64,000 nucleotides of DNA from Mycobacterium sp. Z3061 (lineage in GTDB: Bacteria; Actinomycetota; Actinomycetes; Mycobacteriales; Mycobacteriaceae). The translations under genes and the position numbers were made by a program. Shown one piece after another: positions 46,654 through 58,243 of the stretch (its first letter is position 1; the number at the start of each line of letters is the position of its first letter). Below the pieces are notes generated by a model. That model had not been told where the DNA came from, ran no database searches, and worked only from the letters and a program-made list of their open reading frames with translations. The stretch spans positions 558,001 through 622,000 of the forward strand of contig NZ_CP134062.1 of NCBI RefSeq assembly GCF_031583025.1, in the 5' to 3' direction.

Positions 46654-47655
46654 ATGTCGCGCTCGATGAGGGGCCGCACGAGGGCTGGCCTCGTCGCCGC
46701 TCTCAACGCATTCGGAGTCGCTGCGGTGCTCATGATGGGCGCCGGACCGGCCCTGGCGGACCCGGACGAGGCGCCCGGCGACCCGGGACCGGTGGTGGCG
46801 CCCGTGGACCCGCCCGCGCCCGAGCCGTTGCCGATCGCTCTGCCGCCGCTGCCCGATCCGTTCGGCCTCCCGCCGGGTGACCCGGCCGCTGTTCCGGTGG
46901 CGTCCGGGCCGGTGGCCGGCCAGGACCCGACGCCGTTCGTTGGTGAACCGCCGTTCCGGCCGCCGTCGTTCAACCCGGTCAACGGGGCGATGGTGGGCGT
47001 GGCCAAGCCGATCATCATCAACTTCCAGGTGCCGATCGCCGACCAGGCGATGGCCGAACGCGCCGTGCACATCTCGTCGATCCCGCCGGTGCCGGGCAAG
47101 TTCTACTGGATGACGCCGTCGCAGTTGCGGTGGCGGCCGCTGAGCTTCTGGCCCGCCAACACGGCGGTGAACATCGACGCCGCCGGCACCAAGTCCAGCT
47201 TCCGCACCGGTGACTCGCTGATCGCAACGGCCGATGACGCCACGCACCAGATGACGATCACCCGCAACGGTGTGGTGCAACAGACCTTCCCGATGTCGAT
47301 GGGGATGGCCTCCGGTGGGCACCAGACGCCGAACGGCACCTACTACGTGCTGGAGAAGATGCCGACGGTGGTGATGGACTCCTCGACCTACGGGGTGCCG
47401 GTCAACTCGCCGAACGGTTACAAGGTGACCGTGTCGGATGCCGTGCGGATCGACAACAGCGGCAACTTCGTGCACAGTGCCCCGTGGTCGGTGGCCGACC
47501 AGGGCAAGCGCGATGTCAGCCACGGGTGCATCAATCTGGCGCCGGCCAATGCCAAGTGGTTCTTCGACAACTTCGGCAGCGGCGACCCGATCGTGGTCAA
47601 GAACTCCGTCGGCACGTACAACAAGCCCGACGGCGCCTCGGACTGGCAGCTGTAA
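46654..47655 (+). CDS. L,D-transpeptidase (LdtMt4/Rv0192-like)
   Basis: The 333-residue secreted enzyme has a signal peptide ending near ALADP, a proline-rich linker (about residues 35-95) and an Ig-like domain. The YkuD catalytic domain (about 190-320) carries HSAPWS and SHGCINL with catalytic Cys292. It forms 3-3 peptidoglycan cross-links or attaches proteins to peptidoglycan. It corresponds to Rv0192, the LdtMt4 class. The ATG has a GGAAGGAAAG ribosome site. A perfect hairpin terminator follows the stop. In M. tuberculosis several genes (Rv0193c-Rv0195) separate it from the TetR gene; they are missing here. Confidence 0.92.
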   Translation: MSRSMRGRTRAGLVAALNAFGVAAVLMMGAGPALADPDEAPGDPGPVVAPVDPPAPEPLPIALPPLPDPFGLPPGDPAAVPVASGPVAGQDPTPFVGEPPFRPPSFNPVNGAMVGVAKPIIINFQVPIADQAMAERAVHISSIPPVPGKFYWMTPSQLRWRPLSFWPANTAVNIDAAGTKSSFRTGDSLIATADDATHQMTITRNGVVQQTFPMSMGMASGGHQTPNGTYYVLEKMPTVVMDSSTYGVPVNSPNGYKVTVSDAVRIDNSGNFVHSAPWSVADQGKRDVSHGCINLAPANAKWFFDNFGSGDPIVVKNSVGTYNKPDGASDWQL

Positions 47656-47669
47656 CTTGTAACGCTGAG

Positions 47670-47719
47670 CAGACGCAAAATCGCCCTTTTCGATCCTGAA
47701 AAGGGCGATTTTGCGTCTG
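47670..47719. terminator. perfect 21-base-pair hairpin, bidirectional terminator
   Basis: CAGACGCAAAATCGCCCTTTT (47670-47690) pairs exactly with 47699-47719 around an eight-base loop. It lies 15 bases after the L,D-transpeptidase stop. Its outer sequence is shared with a second hairpin at 50561-50610, so it belongs to a repeated element family. Confidence 0.85.
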
Positions 47720-47734
47720 TTCGCGGGTGCGAGT

Positions 47735-47753
47735 TATGTATAGCATCATACAT

Positions 47754-47754
<1 letters not shown>
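47735..47754 (+). promoter_or_regulatory. operator and leaderless -10 of the tetR gene
   Basis: TATGTAT-N6-ATACATA is a perfect inverted repeat that overlaps the -10 hexamer TAGCAT (47741-47746) and the first base of the ATG at 47754. Seven bases separate the -10 from the start codon. Autorepression by the TetR protein is the simple reading. Confidence 0.75.
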
Positions 47755-50560
<2,806 letters not shown>

Positions 50561-50583
<23 letters not shown>

Positions 50584-50610
50584 CCGCGGTTTCGTGCGAT
50601 TTCGCGTCTG
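50561..50610. terminator. imperfect hairpin sharing the CAGACG/CGTCTG element
   Basis: CAGACGTAAAGTCGCACGCA (50561-50580) pairs with 50591-50610 with several mismatches. Both arm ends match the perfect hairpin at 47670. It covers the end of the oxidoreductase coding region and the convergent gap to zmp1. Confidence 0.6.
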
Positions 50611-50649
50611 CTCGCGCGGGAAAGGTGCGCCCTGCCCGCGCCGGAAACG

Positions 50650-52632
50650 CTAGTTCCAGATGCGGACGCGCCGCGGCGGCTCCAGGAACAGCTCGTCGGA
50701 CTCCGAGACGTCGAAAGCTTCGTAGAAGGCGTCCACGTTGCGGATTACCCCGTTGCAGCGGAACTCCGGGGGCGAGTGCGGGTCCACCGCGAGACGCCGG
50801 ATCGCTTCGGCGTCACGGGACTTCGTCCGCCACACCTGGGCCCAGCCGAAGAACACCCGCTGCACGCCGGTAAGTCCGTCGATCACCGGCGCGGGTTGCC
50901 CGTTCAGCGACAGCTGGTAGGCCAGCAGGGCGATCGACAGGCCGCCCAGGTCGCCGATGTTCTCACCGACGGTGAAGGCGCCGTTCACGTGGTGACCGTT
51001 GTCCAGCCCGCGGGGCGTGTACGCCTCGTACTGCTCGATCAAAGCTTTTGTGCGGGCGCCGAACTCGGTGCGGTCGTCGTCGGTCCACCAGTCCACCAGG
51101 TTGCCGTCACCGTCGTACTTGGCGCCCTGGTCGTCGAAGCCGTGCCCAATCTCGTGGCCGATGACCGCCCCGATACCGCCGTAATTCGCCGCGTCGTCGG
51201 CTTCGGCGTCGAAGAACGGTGGCTGCAGAATGGCTGCGGGAAAGACGATTTCGTTCATCCCCGGGTTGTAGTAGGCGTTGACGGTCTGCGGTGTCATGAA
51301 CCACTCGTCGCGGTCGACGGGCCCGCCGAGCTTGGCCAGTTCACGGTCGTGGTTGACGGCGTAGCCGCGCTGGAAGTTGCCGTACAGGTCCTCGCGATCG
51401 ATCACCAGCGCGGAGTAGTCCCGCCAGGTGACCGGATAGCCGACCTTGGCGGTGAACTTGTCGAGCTTGGTCAGCGCGCGCTGCCGGGTCTCCGGTGTCA
51501 TCCAGTCCAGGTCGCTGATGCTGATCCGGTACGCCTCCTGCAGGTTGGCCACCAGCGTGTCGATGCGGTCCTTGGCCCCCGGCGGGAAATGCCGCTCCAC
51601 GTAGAGCTTTCCGACGGCGTCGCCCATCAGGGTCTCCACCAGCGCGACCGCCCGCTTCCAGCGGTCCCGGATCTGCTCGGTGCCGGTGAGCCGTCGGCCG
51701 TAGAAGTCGAAGTCCGCCTCGACCATCGCACTCGTCAGCCACGGCGAACGGGCGCGGATCAACCGCCAGCGCGCCCAGCTCTTCCAGTCTTCGAGGTCTT
51801 CGCTGCCCCACAGATCGGCGAAGGCGGTGAGGTAATCCGGTTGGCGGACAACCAGTTCCGCGACGGACTCGGGGGTGATGCCCAGCCCGGAGACCCAGCC
51901 GGACCAGTCGAAGCCCGAGGTGTTCTCCAGCTCGGTGAAGGTGCGCAAGTTGTAGGTGAGCTCGGCGTCACGGCGCTTGACCACGTCCCAGTGGGCGGCG
52001 GCCAGTTTGCTCTCCAGCGCCACGATCCGGCCGGCGGTGTCGGCGTGGTCGTCCGCGGTGCCCCCGAAGACCAGGCCGAACATGGTGGCGATGTGCCCCG
52101 GGTAGGCGGCGAGCACGGCGGCGTGCTGCTCGTCGCGGAAATAGGACTCGTCGGGCAGGCCGATGCCCGACTGCGAGAAGTGCACCAGGTAACGGCTGGA
52201 GTCCTTGGAATCGGTGTCGACGTACAGTCCGACACCGCCGCCCACCCCGGTGCGCTGCAGGGCGCCGACGACGGTCGCCAGGGCGCTGCGGTCGGCGGCG
52301 CCGTCGATCACGGTCAGTTCGTCGAGCAGCGGTTGCAGTCCGCGGCGCTCGACGGCGTCCTCGTCCAGGAAGCTGGCGTAGAGGTCGCCGATGCGCTGCT
52401 CGTCGGTGCCCGATGCGGCCTGGCTCTGAGCGGCCTGCATGATCAGGTCGCGCACCTGCTCCTCGGCCCGGTCGAACAAAGTGCGGAAGGCGCCGTCGGT
52501 CGCGCGGTCGGCGGGGATGTCGTAATCGGTCAGCCAGCGGCCGTTGACGTGCCCGAAAAGGTCGTCCTGGGGGCGTGCGGCTGGGTCGACGTAGCTCAGG
52601 TCGATGCCCGAGCGGATGGCCTCTACTGTCAC
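50650..52632 (-). CDS. zmp1: zinc metalloprotease Zmp1 (M13 family)
   Basis: The 660-residue neprilysin-like peptidase has the HEIGHGFDDQG zinc motif near residue 490 and the third ligand region ENIGDLGG near residue 550, with NAYYNP for substrate binding. It corresponds to Rv0198c, which is exported without a classical signal peptide and affects inflammasome activation. The GTG at 52632 fits the family start and has a GAAGGA ribosome site. Divergent from omamA by 42 bases. Confidence 0.95.
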   Translation of the reverse strand: MTVEAIRSGIDLSYVDPAARPQDDLFGHVNGRWLTDYDIPADRATDGAFRTLFDRAEEQVRDLIMQAAQSQAASGTDEQRIGDLYASFLDEDAVERRGLQPLLDELTVIDGAADRSALATVVGALQRTGVGGGVGLYVDTDSKDSSRYLVHFSQSGIGLPDESYFRDEQHAAVLAAYPGHIATMFGLVFGGTADDHADTAGRIVALESKLAAAHWDVVKRRDAELTYNLRTFTELENTSGFDWSGWVSGLGITPESVAELVVRQPDYLTAFADLWGSEDLEDWKSWARWRLIRARSPWLTSAMVEADFDFYGRRLTGTEQIRDRWKRAVALVETLMGDAVGKLYVERHFPPGAKDRIDTLVANLQEAYRISISDLDWMTPETRQRALTKLDKFTAKVGYPVTWRDYSALVIDREDLYGNFQRGYAVNHDRELAKLGGPVDRDEWFMTPQTVNAYYNPGMNEIVFPAAILQPPFFDAEADDAANYGGIGAVIGHEIGHGFDDQGAKYDGDGNLVDWWTDDDRTEFGARTKALIEQYEAYTPRGLDNGHHVNGAFTVGENIGDLGGLSIALLAYQLSLNGQPAPVIDGLTGVQRVFFGWAQVWRTKSRDAEAIRRLAVDPHSPPEFRCNGVIRNVDAFYEAFDVSESDELFLEPPRRVRIWN

Positions 52633-52674
52633 CCCGCCATCCTTCCATCTCTTTTCGGGTGCAACGATCGCACC

Positions 52675-53313
52675 ATGCCTGACCAGGACGCCGAAGACAT
52701 CGACGACACAGCAGACGCTACAGAGACCGACGCAGACACCGACGACGACGAGACTGAAGCCCCGGTGTTCTCCACCTACGGCATCGCTTCGACCGTGCTC
52801 GGCCTGATCTCGGTCGCGGCGCTGGTGCTGGGCGGGCTGATCTGGTTCGGTCATCGCGACGACTCCGCCGAGCGGGTCTACCTGTCCCGCGTGATGGCGG
52901 CCGCGGCCGACTGGACGGAAATCCTGATCAACATGAACGTCGGCAACATCGACGCCAGCCTGCAGCGATTGCACGACGGCACGGTCGGACAGCTCAACAC
53001 CGACTTCGAGGCCGCGATCATGGACTACCGGAAGGTCGTGGAGAAGCTGCAGGCCCGCAGCGCCGGCCAGATCGAGGCGGTGGCGATCGACAGCGTGCAC
53101 CGCGACCTGGACACCGTGCCCGGCTCCCCGCGGCCGGTGGTGACGACGAAGCTGCCGGCATTCGCCACCCGGACCGACTCCGTCATGCTGGTGGCCACCT
53201 CGGTCAGCGAGAACGCCGGTGCGAAACCGCAGGTGGTGCACTGGAATCTGCGCCTGGACGTATCGAACGTCGACAACAAGATGATGATCTCCAAGCTGGA
53301 GTCGATCCGATGA
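52675..53313 (+). CDS. omamA: orphaned Mce-associated membrane protein OmamA
   Basis: The 212-residue protein has an acidic N terminus (residues 1-35), one membrane helix (about 38-60) and a Mam/NTF2-like extracytoplasmic domain. It corresponds to Rv0199, which stabilises the Mce1 and Mce4 importers and is needed for cholesterol use. It overlaps omamB (ATGA). Divergent from zmp1. Confidence 0.9.
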   Translation: MPDQDAEDIDDTADATETDADTDDDETEAPVFSTYGIASTVLGLISVAALVLGGLIWFGHRDDSAERVYLSRVMAAAADWTEILINMNVGNIDASLQRLHDGTVGQLNTDFEAAIMDYRKVVEKLQARSAGQIEAVAIDSVHRDLDTVPGSPRPVVTTKLPAFATRTDSVMLVATSVSENAGAKPQVVHWNLRLDVSNVDNKMMISKLESIR

Positions 53314-53999
53314 GAAACGCATGGCGGCTCGCGGCGTTCGACGTGCTGGCACCGGTGGCGGCGCTGGTCGCGTTGTTCGGGATAGGCGCGGTGCTGGCCT
53401 GGCCGCGGTGGTGGGTGGCGGTGGCCGCCGCGCTCGCGCTGCTGATCGTCGAAGGCGTCGCGATCAACTTCTGGCTGCTGCGCCGCGACAGGGTCACCGT
53501 GGGTACGGACGACGACGCGCCGGTGCTGCGGTTGGCGGTTGCGTTCCTGGCCGCGGTCGCCCTGTGCGCGGCCGTGCTGACCGGATACACGCACTGGACG
53601 ACCAAGGACGAAGACTTCAAGCGGGACTCGGTCGCGGTGGTTCAGGTCGCCACTGGCGTGGCCGAGGCGGTCGCGTCGTTCTCCCCGACGGCGCCCGGGG
53701 CGTCCATCGAGCGCGCCGCGTCGATGATGGTGCCGGACAAGGCGGGCAAATTCAAAGAGGAGTACACCAAGACCAGCGCGGACCTGCTGCAGCGCAAGAT
53801 CACCGCGCAGGCGTCCACGCTGGCGGCCGGTGTCGAGGCCATCGGGCCCTCGGCGGCCAGCGTCGCGGTGATCATGCGGGTCACCCAGAATGCGCCCGGC
53901 CAGCCCGCCAGTCAGGCCGCCCCGGCGGTCCGGGTCACCTTGACCAAACGCGGCAACGACTGGCTGGTGCAGGACATCGTCCCGGTCAATTCCCGCTGA
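53310..53999 (+). CDS. omamB: orphaned Mce-associated membrane protein OmamB
   Basis: The 229-residue protein has three membrane helices (about residues 12-30, 32-55 and 68-88) followed by a Mam-like domain ending in a VQDIVPVNSR segment. It corresponds to Rv0200, the partner of OmamA. The ATG overlaps the omamA stop. Its 3' end is 15 bases from the convergent Rv0201c-like gene. Confidence 0.88.
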   Translation: MRNAWRLAAFDVLAPVAALVALFGIGAVLAWPRWWVAVAAALALLIVEGVAINFWLLRRDRVTVGTDDDAPVLRLAVAFLAAVALCAAVLTGYTHWTTKDEDFKRDSVAVVQVATGVAEAVASFSPTAPGASIERAASMMVPDKAGKFKEEYTKTSADLLQRKITAQASTLAAGVEAIGPSAASVAVIMRVTQNAPGQPASQAAPAVRVTLTKRGNDWLVQDIVPVNSR

Positions 54000-54014
54000 G
54001 CGCCTGGTTGAGCG

Positions 54015-54515
54015 CTAGTTGGAGTTGGCCGAGCGCTCGTTCTTCACCCGGACGAACCGGTCGGACAGCCTGCGCATCCGGATCATCAGCGACGCCGACG
54101 GGCTGACGCTGCCATCGAGGTAGGTCGCGAGGTCCTCCGGTGCTACCCCGATTCGGGAGGCGAACTCCTGCTGCACCAGGCCGGACCGCTCCATCAGCAG
54201 CTTGACGTGCCGGGCCACCTCGGCGCGCTCATTGGCCTCCAGGTGGGTGCGAGCGCGCTCGAGTACCTCCCACAGTGCCTTGGCGATGCCGACGGGCCGC
54301 GACCCCCGAAGGATCTCTTCCACCTGGCGTGCGGTCCGGCCGTAGGGGTCGCGCTTGAGGGCGCCGGCGATGCGCTTCCAGGTGGCGATGTCCCCGCCCT
54401 GCAGGGCGGCGTGGATCGCGGCGGTGGACCAGAACTCCACCGGCTGATCAGGGTCCGGTCGCCGCACACCTTGGGTAGCAGGCGCAGGATTTCGCTGGTC
54501 GGCAGCCAACGTCAC
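54015..54515 (-). CDS. HTH-like protein coupled to mmpL11 (Rv0201c-like)
   Basis: The 166-residue protein has a C-terminal HTH-like region of the XRE type (about residues 105-150, GLVQQEFASRIGVAPEDLATYLDG). An N-terminal part has a repetitive-looking helix and a WEVLERARTHLEANERAEVARHVKLL helix. It corresponds to Rv0201c. A GTG at 54515 overlaps the mmpL11 stop (GTGA), so this gene is translated after mmpL11. A longer frame upstream overlaps the mmpL11 end and is not used. DNA binding is inferred from the motif only. Confidence 0.8.
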   Translation of the reverse strand: MTLAADQRNPAPATQGVRRPDPDQPVEFWSTAAIHAALQGGDIATWKRIAGALKRDPYGRTARQVEEILRGSRPVGIAKALWEVLERARTHLEANERAEVARHVKLLMERSGLVQQEFASRIGVAPEDLATYLDGSVSPSASLMIRMRRLSDRFVRVKNERSANSN

Positions 54516-57445
54516 CTCGCCTCCTCCAGCATTGCCACGGCCACGGACAGGCAGCGCTGCCTGACCTCCTCCCAGTCTGCCCTCGCATCGGGCTCGGGCC
54601 AATCGTCGTCGAGGTCGGACGGGTCCGGATCCGCGAGCCGGCGAACCAACTCGGTGGCCATCCACTGCGATCGCGAAGACGAGCCGAGAGGCTGACAACA
54701 GTAATACCTATCCATCCCGGCCAGCACCACCGCGACGGTCTCCGGATCCATTGCGTCGACCATGTCAGCAAAATCGGCGTAATCGCGGCTGCTGTTACGG
54801 CTCATGATCAGGTAGCCCTTGAACCGCAGCGTTTCGGCCCCGGTGGGGATCAGCAAACGGTCGCCGGTCGGCAGCTGGACATTGGTGGTCTCCACCGGGC
54901 TGCTGCGCCGGAAACCGTTCCTGGTGCCCTTGCTTTCCAGCGCGTCCAGTGCGACGGAGAGGCGGCCGCGCCACAGGGTCACCGGATGGATCGGGCGGTC
55001 GGCCAACGACATGGCACGGGCGATGCCGCTGCGGTACGCGAGACTGACTCTGCCGACCGGGCCGGTGGCCAGCGCCACCGTGTCGGCCTCCGCCGATTCC
55101 GGCTCTTCCTTGCGTGCGCAACCGGAGAACGCCAGCGGGTCCGCTACGCAAATCGCATCGGGGGCAAGGTGTTTGAGCTTGGCTGCGGACTTGATCACCA
55201 CCCGCAGATCGGCGCTGGGCGCGATCGCGGCGGTGATGTCCTCGGGGATGACGACGACACCGCCGAGATCGACGTCGGGCAGCGGGCGATCGAAGTCGAC
55301 GGACGGCAGGATCCGGCCCAGCCAGCCCGGTAGCCACCAGTTCCACTTGGAGAACATCGCCATCAGCGCCGGCACCATGACCAGCCGCACCACCGTGGCG
55401 TCGACCGCGATTGCGACGGCGCACGCCACACCGATCTCGGCCACCAGCGGCATGCCCGCAAAGGCGAATCCACAGAACACCGCGATCATGATCAGCGCGG
55501 CGCTGGTGATGGTGCGGGCGCTGGTGCTGACCCCGTAAGCGACCGCGTCGCGGGTGTGGCCGGTCTGCAGGAAGCGTTCGCGGATCCGGGTGAGCAGGAA
55601 GATCTCGTAGTCCATGGACAACCCGAACGTCATCGCCAGGACCAGCGGCGGCACGGTGCTGTCGATCGACGTGAGATGCGGGAAACCGAGCGATTCGGCC
55701 CAGCCCCACTGGAAGACCATGACCAGGCTGCCGTAGGCGGCCGCCACCGACAGCAGCGTCATCAGCACACCCTTGAGCGCCAGCAGCACCGAGTGCACCG
55801 AGAGCAACAGCATGATGAAAGCGATCAGAGCGACGAACGCCAGCACGATGGGCTGGGTCTGCGACACCTGGTCGTCGAAGTCCTTGATCAGCGCCGTCGA
55901 GCCGCCGACGGAAACCTGGGCGTCGCCGCCGACCCTGGGCAGCTGGCTGCGCATCCAGTCGACGGTGTGCCGGGCGCGCAGGTCTTCGGGATCGACCGAC
56001 AACACGGCGTTGAGCACGGCGCTCTTGTTGTCGGCGGCGTATTGCGGCGGCCCCACCGAGGCGACGTCGGGCGCCTGCGTCATCTTCTCGCGGATCGCCG
56101 CGAGCTTCTGGGCGCGCACCGGGACCGCGTCCTGTCCCTGCGGCCAGTCGGGGAAGTTCACCAGCACCTGAACGGGGCCGAGCGCGCCCGGGCCCAGCGC
56201 CTGCGACGCCGAGGCCACCCCCGCCCGGATTTCGTGGGAGGAGTCGAACTGCCGCAACAGGCTGTTGCCCAGCACCATCGACAGCGCCGGTGCGGCCATC
56301 AGCAGCAGTACCGCCGAGGCCGCCACCGCGGAGATCCAGGGGCGGCGCATCACCCAGGTGACCCACCGGGTCCAGAACCGGGACACCGTGCTCTCCGGAC
56401 GGCGCGACCAGTGCAGCAGCGGCGACCTCTTGGCCGCAGCCCGGGAAAACGTCGCCAGCAACGCCGGCGTCAGCGTCGCCGACGTCAGCATCGCGACCGC
56501 GACGGCGAGGATGGCGCCGGTGGCCATCGATCTCAGCGCCGGGGTGTTGATCACGTAGATGCCGCTCAGAGAGGCGATGACGGTCATCCCGGACAGCACG
56601 ACCGCCAGACCCGAGGTGCCCATCGCGGCATCCACGGCCTCTTGCGGCTGACGGCCGGTGCGCAGTTCCTCCCGGAAGCGCATCAGGATGAACAGCGAAT
56701 AGTCGACGGCCAGCGCGATGCCGAACATCGACACCGTCGAGGTCACGAACACCGACATGGGCGTGTGCATGGACAGCGCATAGACCAGTCCCATGGTCAC
56801 CACGACCGTGCAGACGCCCAGCGCCAGCGGGATCGCCGCGGCGGCCAGCGAGCCGAACACCGCCAGCAGCACGACCAGGATGATCGGCAGGTTCCATTCC
56901 TCGGCCTTGGCGATGTCGTGCTTGGTGTTCGCGGCGGCGGCGGCGCTCAGCGCACCCTGGCCGATGACGTAGAGCCGGACGCGGCCGTTGGCGGTCTGCC
57001 CGGACTGGTCGCCGTTGACGCCGACCCGTTCCCGCAGTTTCTTGGCGACGTCGCTGGTGCCGGGGTTGCGGGCGTCCAGGCGCAGGGTCACCACGTACGG
57101 CCGGTCGGGTTGGGGCGGCCGCTGGGTCGGGTTGGGTGCCTCGGTGACGCCCGGAAGCTCGCCGGCGATCCGTTTGAGCTCTGCGACCGCGTCGTTGATG
57201 TCCTGATAGGTCGCGTCGGCACGGGGGGCGGCCACCAGCGCCAGTGGCGATGCTCCCAACTCGGGATATTGCTCGACGAGTTGGTCGTGCACGGCCAGCG
57301 ACTGGGAGCCGGCAACCTCGAACCCGCCGCCGGTGAGATTCCCCGACTGCGTCATAGCCAGATAAACCGCCGGCACCAGGGCGAGCAACCAGCCTGCAAA
57401 GACGAACCAGCGGAATCTGCGCAGGTTGCGGCTCAGCCGCATCAT
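54512..57445 (-). CDS. mmpL11: RND-family lipid transporter MmpL11
   Basis: The 977-residue protein has the two-half MmpL layout: twelve membrane helices in two sets and two periplasmic loop domains. The proton-relay motifs IALAVDYSLF (first half) and GLSMDYEIF (second half) are present. A cytosolic C-terminal domain of about 270 residues contains a CVADPLAFSGC segment and a MDRYYCC motif. It corresponds to Rv0202c, which exports wax-type lipids and takes part in haem uptake. Two ATG codons are adjacent at 57445 and 57442. It is divergent from the haemophore-like gene and overlaps the HTH-like gene at its end. Confidence 0.94.
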   Translation of the reverse strand: MMRLSRNLRRFRWFVFAGWLLALVPAVYLAMTQSGNLTGGGFEVAGSQSLAVHDQLVEQYPELGASPLALVAAPRADATYQDINDAVAELKRIAGELPGVTEAPNPTQRPPQPDRPYVVTLRLDARNPGTSDVAKKLRERVGVNGDQSGQTANGRVRLYVIGQGALSAAAAANTKHDIAKAEEWNLPIILVVLLAVFGSLAAAAIPLALGVCTVVVTMGLVYALSMHTPMSVFVTSTVSMFGIALAVDYSLFILMRFREELRTGRQPQEAVDAAMGTSGLAVVLSGMTVIASLSGIYVINTPALRSMATGAILAVAVAMLTSATLTPALLATFSRAAAKRSPLLHWSRRPESTVSRFWTRWVTWVMRRPWISAVAASAVLLLMAAPALSMVLGNSLLRQFDSSHEIRAGVASASQALGPGALGPVQVLVNFPDWPQGQDAVPVRAQKLAAIREKMTQAPDVASVGPPQYAADNKSAVLNAVLSVDPEDLRARHTVDWMRSQLPRVGGDAQVSVGGSTALIKDFDDQVSQTQPIVLAFVALIAFIMLLLSVHSVLLALKGVLMTLLSVAAAYGSLVMVFQWGWAESLGFPHLTSIDSTVPPLVLAMTFGLSMDYEIFLLTRIRERFLQTGHTRDAVAYGVSTSARTITSAALIMIAVFCGFAFAGMPLVAEIGVACAVAIAVDATVVRLVMVPALMAMFSKWNWWLPGWLGRILPSVDFDRPLPDVDLGGVVVIPEDITAAIAPSADLRVVIKSAAKLKHLAPDAICVADPLAFSGCARKEEPESAEADTVALATGPVGRVSLAYRSGIARAMSLADRPIHPVTLWRGRLSVALDALESKGTRNGFRRSSPVETTNVQLPTGDRLLIPTGAETLRFKGYLIMSRNSSRDYADFADMVDAMDPETVAVVLAGMDRYYCCQPLGSSSRSQWMATELVRRLADPDPSDLDDDWPEPDARADWEEVRQRCLSVAVAMLEEAR

Positions 57446-57694
57446 GAACTGCTGGATTTTCTATCTCCCCGTGTTTCTTGCGCAGCACGTGCCCGCGAGC
57501 CTACCCGAGTGCCCGGAGTCCTAGCTCTGCTTATCGGTTGCTGAGCTGCGACGACACCGGTTTGGCGGGATCGTTGTTAAGTCGTGATCGAGGTGGGCCG
57601 TCCGGTTGAGTTGGCGGCCCCGCCGGGCGGGATGGCAGGATGTCTGTGGCCGCCGGTGGGGGGACTTCGGGCGGCGAATCGTGAGGAGTCATTG
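57446..57694. other. divergent mmpL11 / haemophore promoter region
   Basis: This 249-base non-coding region lies between the two divergent starts. It has a GGGGAGAT segment on the minus strand near 57466-57473 and a clear GAGGAG ribosome site at 57683-57688 for the haemophore. No iron-box or convincing palindrome was seen. Confidence 0.4.
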
Positions 57695-58243
57695 ATGCCA
57701 AGTACGCCCTTCCTGCGCCGGGGACTGTTCGCCGTTGTGGCCGCGACCGGGTTGTCCTGCGCCGGCAGCGCCGTTCTTTCGGCGCCCGCGGCGACCGGTT
57801 CGACGGACCCGTGCGCGGCCAGCGAGGTGGCCCGCACCATCGGCTCGGTGGCCAAGTCGACGGGCGACTACCTGGACTCGCACCCCGAGACCAACCAGGT
57901 GATGACCAGCGCCCTGCAGGACCAGGCCGGCCCGCAGTCGCTCGGGACGATCAAGACCTACTTCGAGGCAAATCCCAAGGTGGCCCTGGACATGCAGGGG
58001 CTGGCCAACCCGCTGAACAAGCTGGGCACCCAGTGCAAGCTGCCGATTTCGCTGCCGCAGGCGCTCAGCATGGTGCAGGCGGCCCAGGGCGGGGGCGGAC
58101 TGCCGAGTCTGCCGGCCGGCGGTGCTCCCGCCGCGCCGCTGCCGGGCCCTGCGCCCGCCGCCGGCACGGCGCCGGTGCCGGGCGTGCCCGCCGTCGCGGC
58201 GCCGACCAGCGCGCCGAAGCCCGCGCCGAAGCCGGGCGGCTAG
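57695..58243 (+). CDS. haemophore-like haem-binding secreted protein (Rv0203-like)
   Basis: The 182-residue protein has a signal peptide ending near ALSAPAATG, two cysteines (Cys40 and near 113) that can form the family disulfide, and a haemophore domain to about residue 120. Tyr59 and His63 of the haem site are conserved, but the further histidine (His89 in M. tuberculosis) is not found. After residue 120 a Pro/Ala-rich tail of about 50 residues extends the chain; Rv0203 has 136 residues. It lies between mmpL11 and mmpL3, its partners in haem uptake. The ATG has a GAGGAG site. Confidence 0.83.
   Translation: MPSTPFLRRGLFAVVAATGLSCAGSAVLSAPAATGSTDPCAASEVARTIGSVAKSTGDYLDSHPETNQVMTSALQDQAGPQSLGTIKTYFEANPKVALDMQGLANPLNKLGTQCKLPISLPQALSMVQAAQGGGGLPSLPAGGAPAAPLPGPAPAAGTAPVPGVPAVAAPTSAPKPAPKPGG

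Noticed and set aside
55556-57544. A 662-codon open frame on the plus strand opposite mmpL11
   Set aside because: It mirrors the mmpL11 codons, has a low-complexity His/Arg/Gln-rich product and no family pattern. MmpL11 on the other strand is certain.
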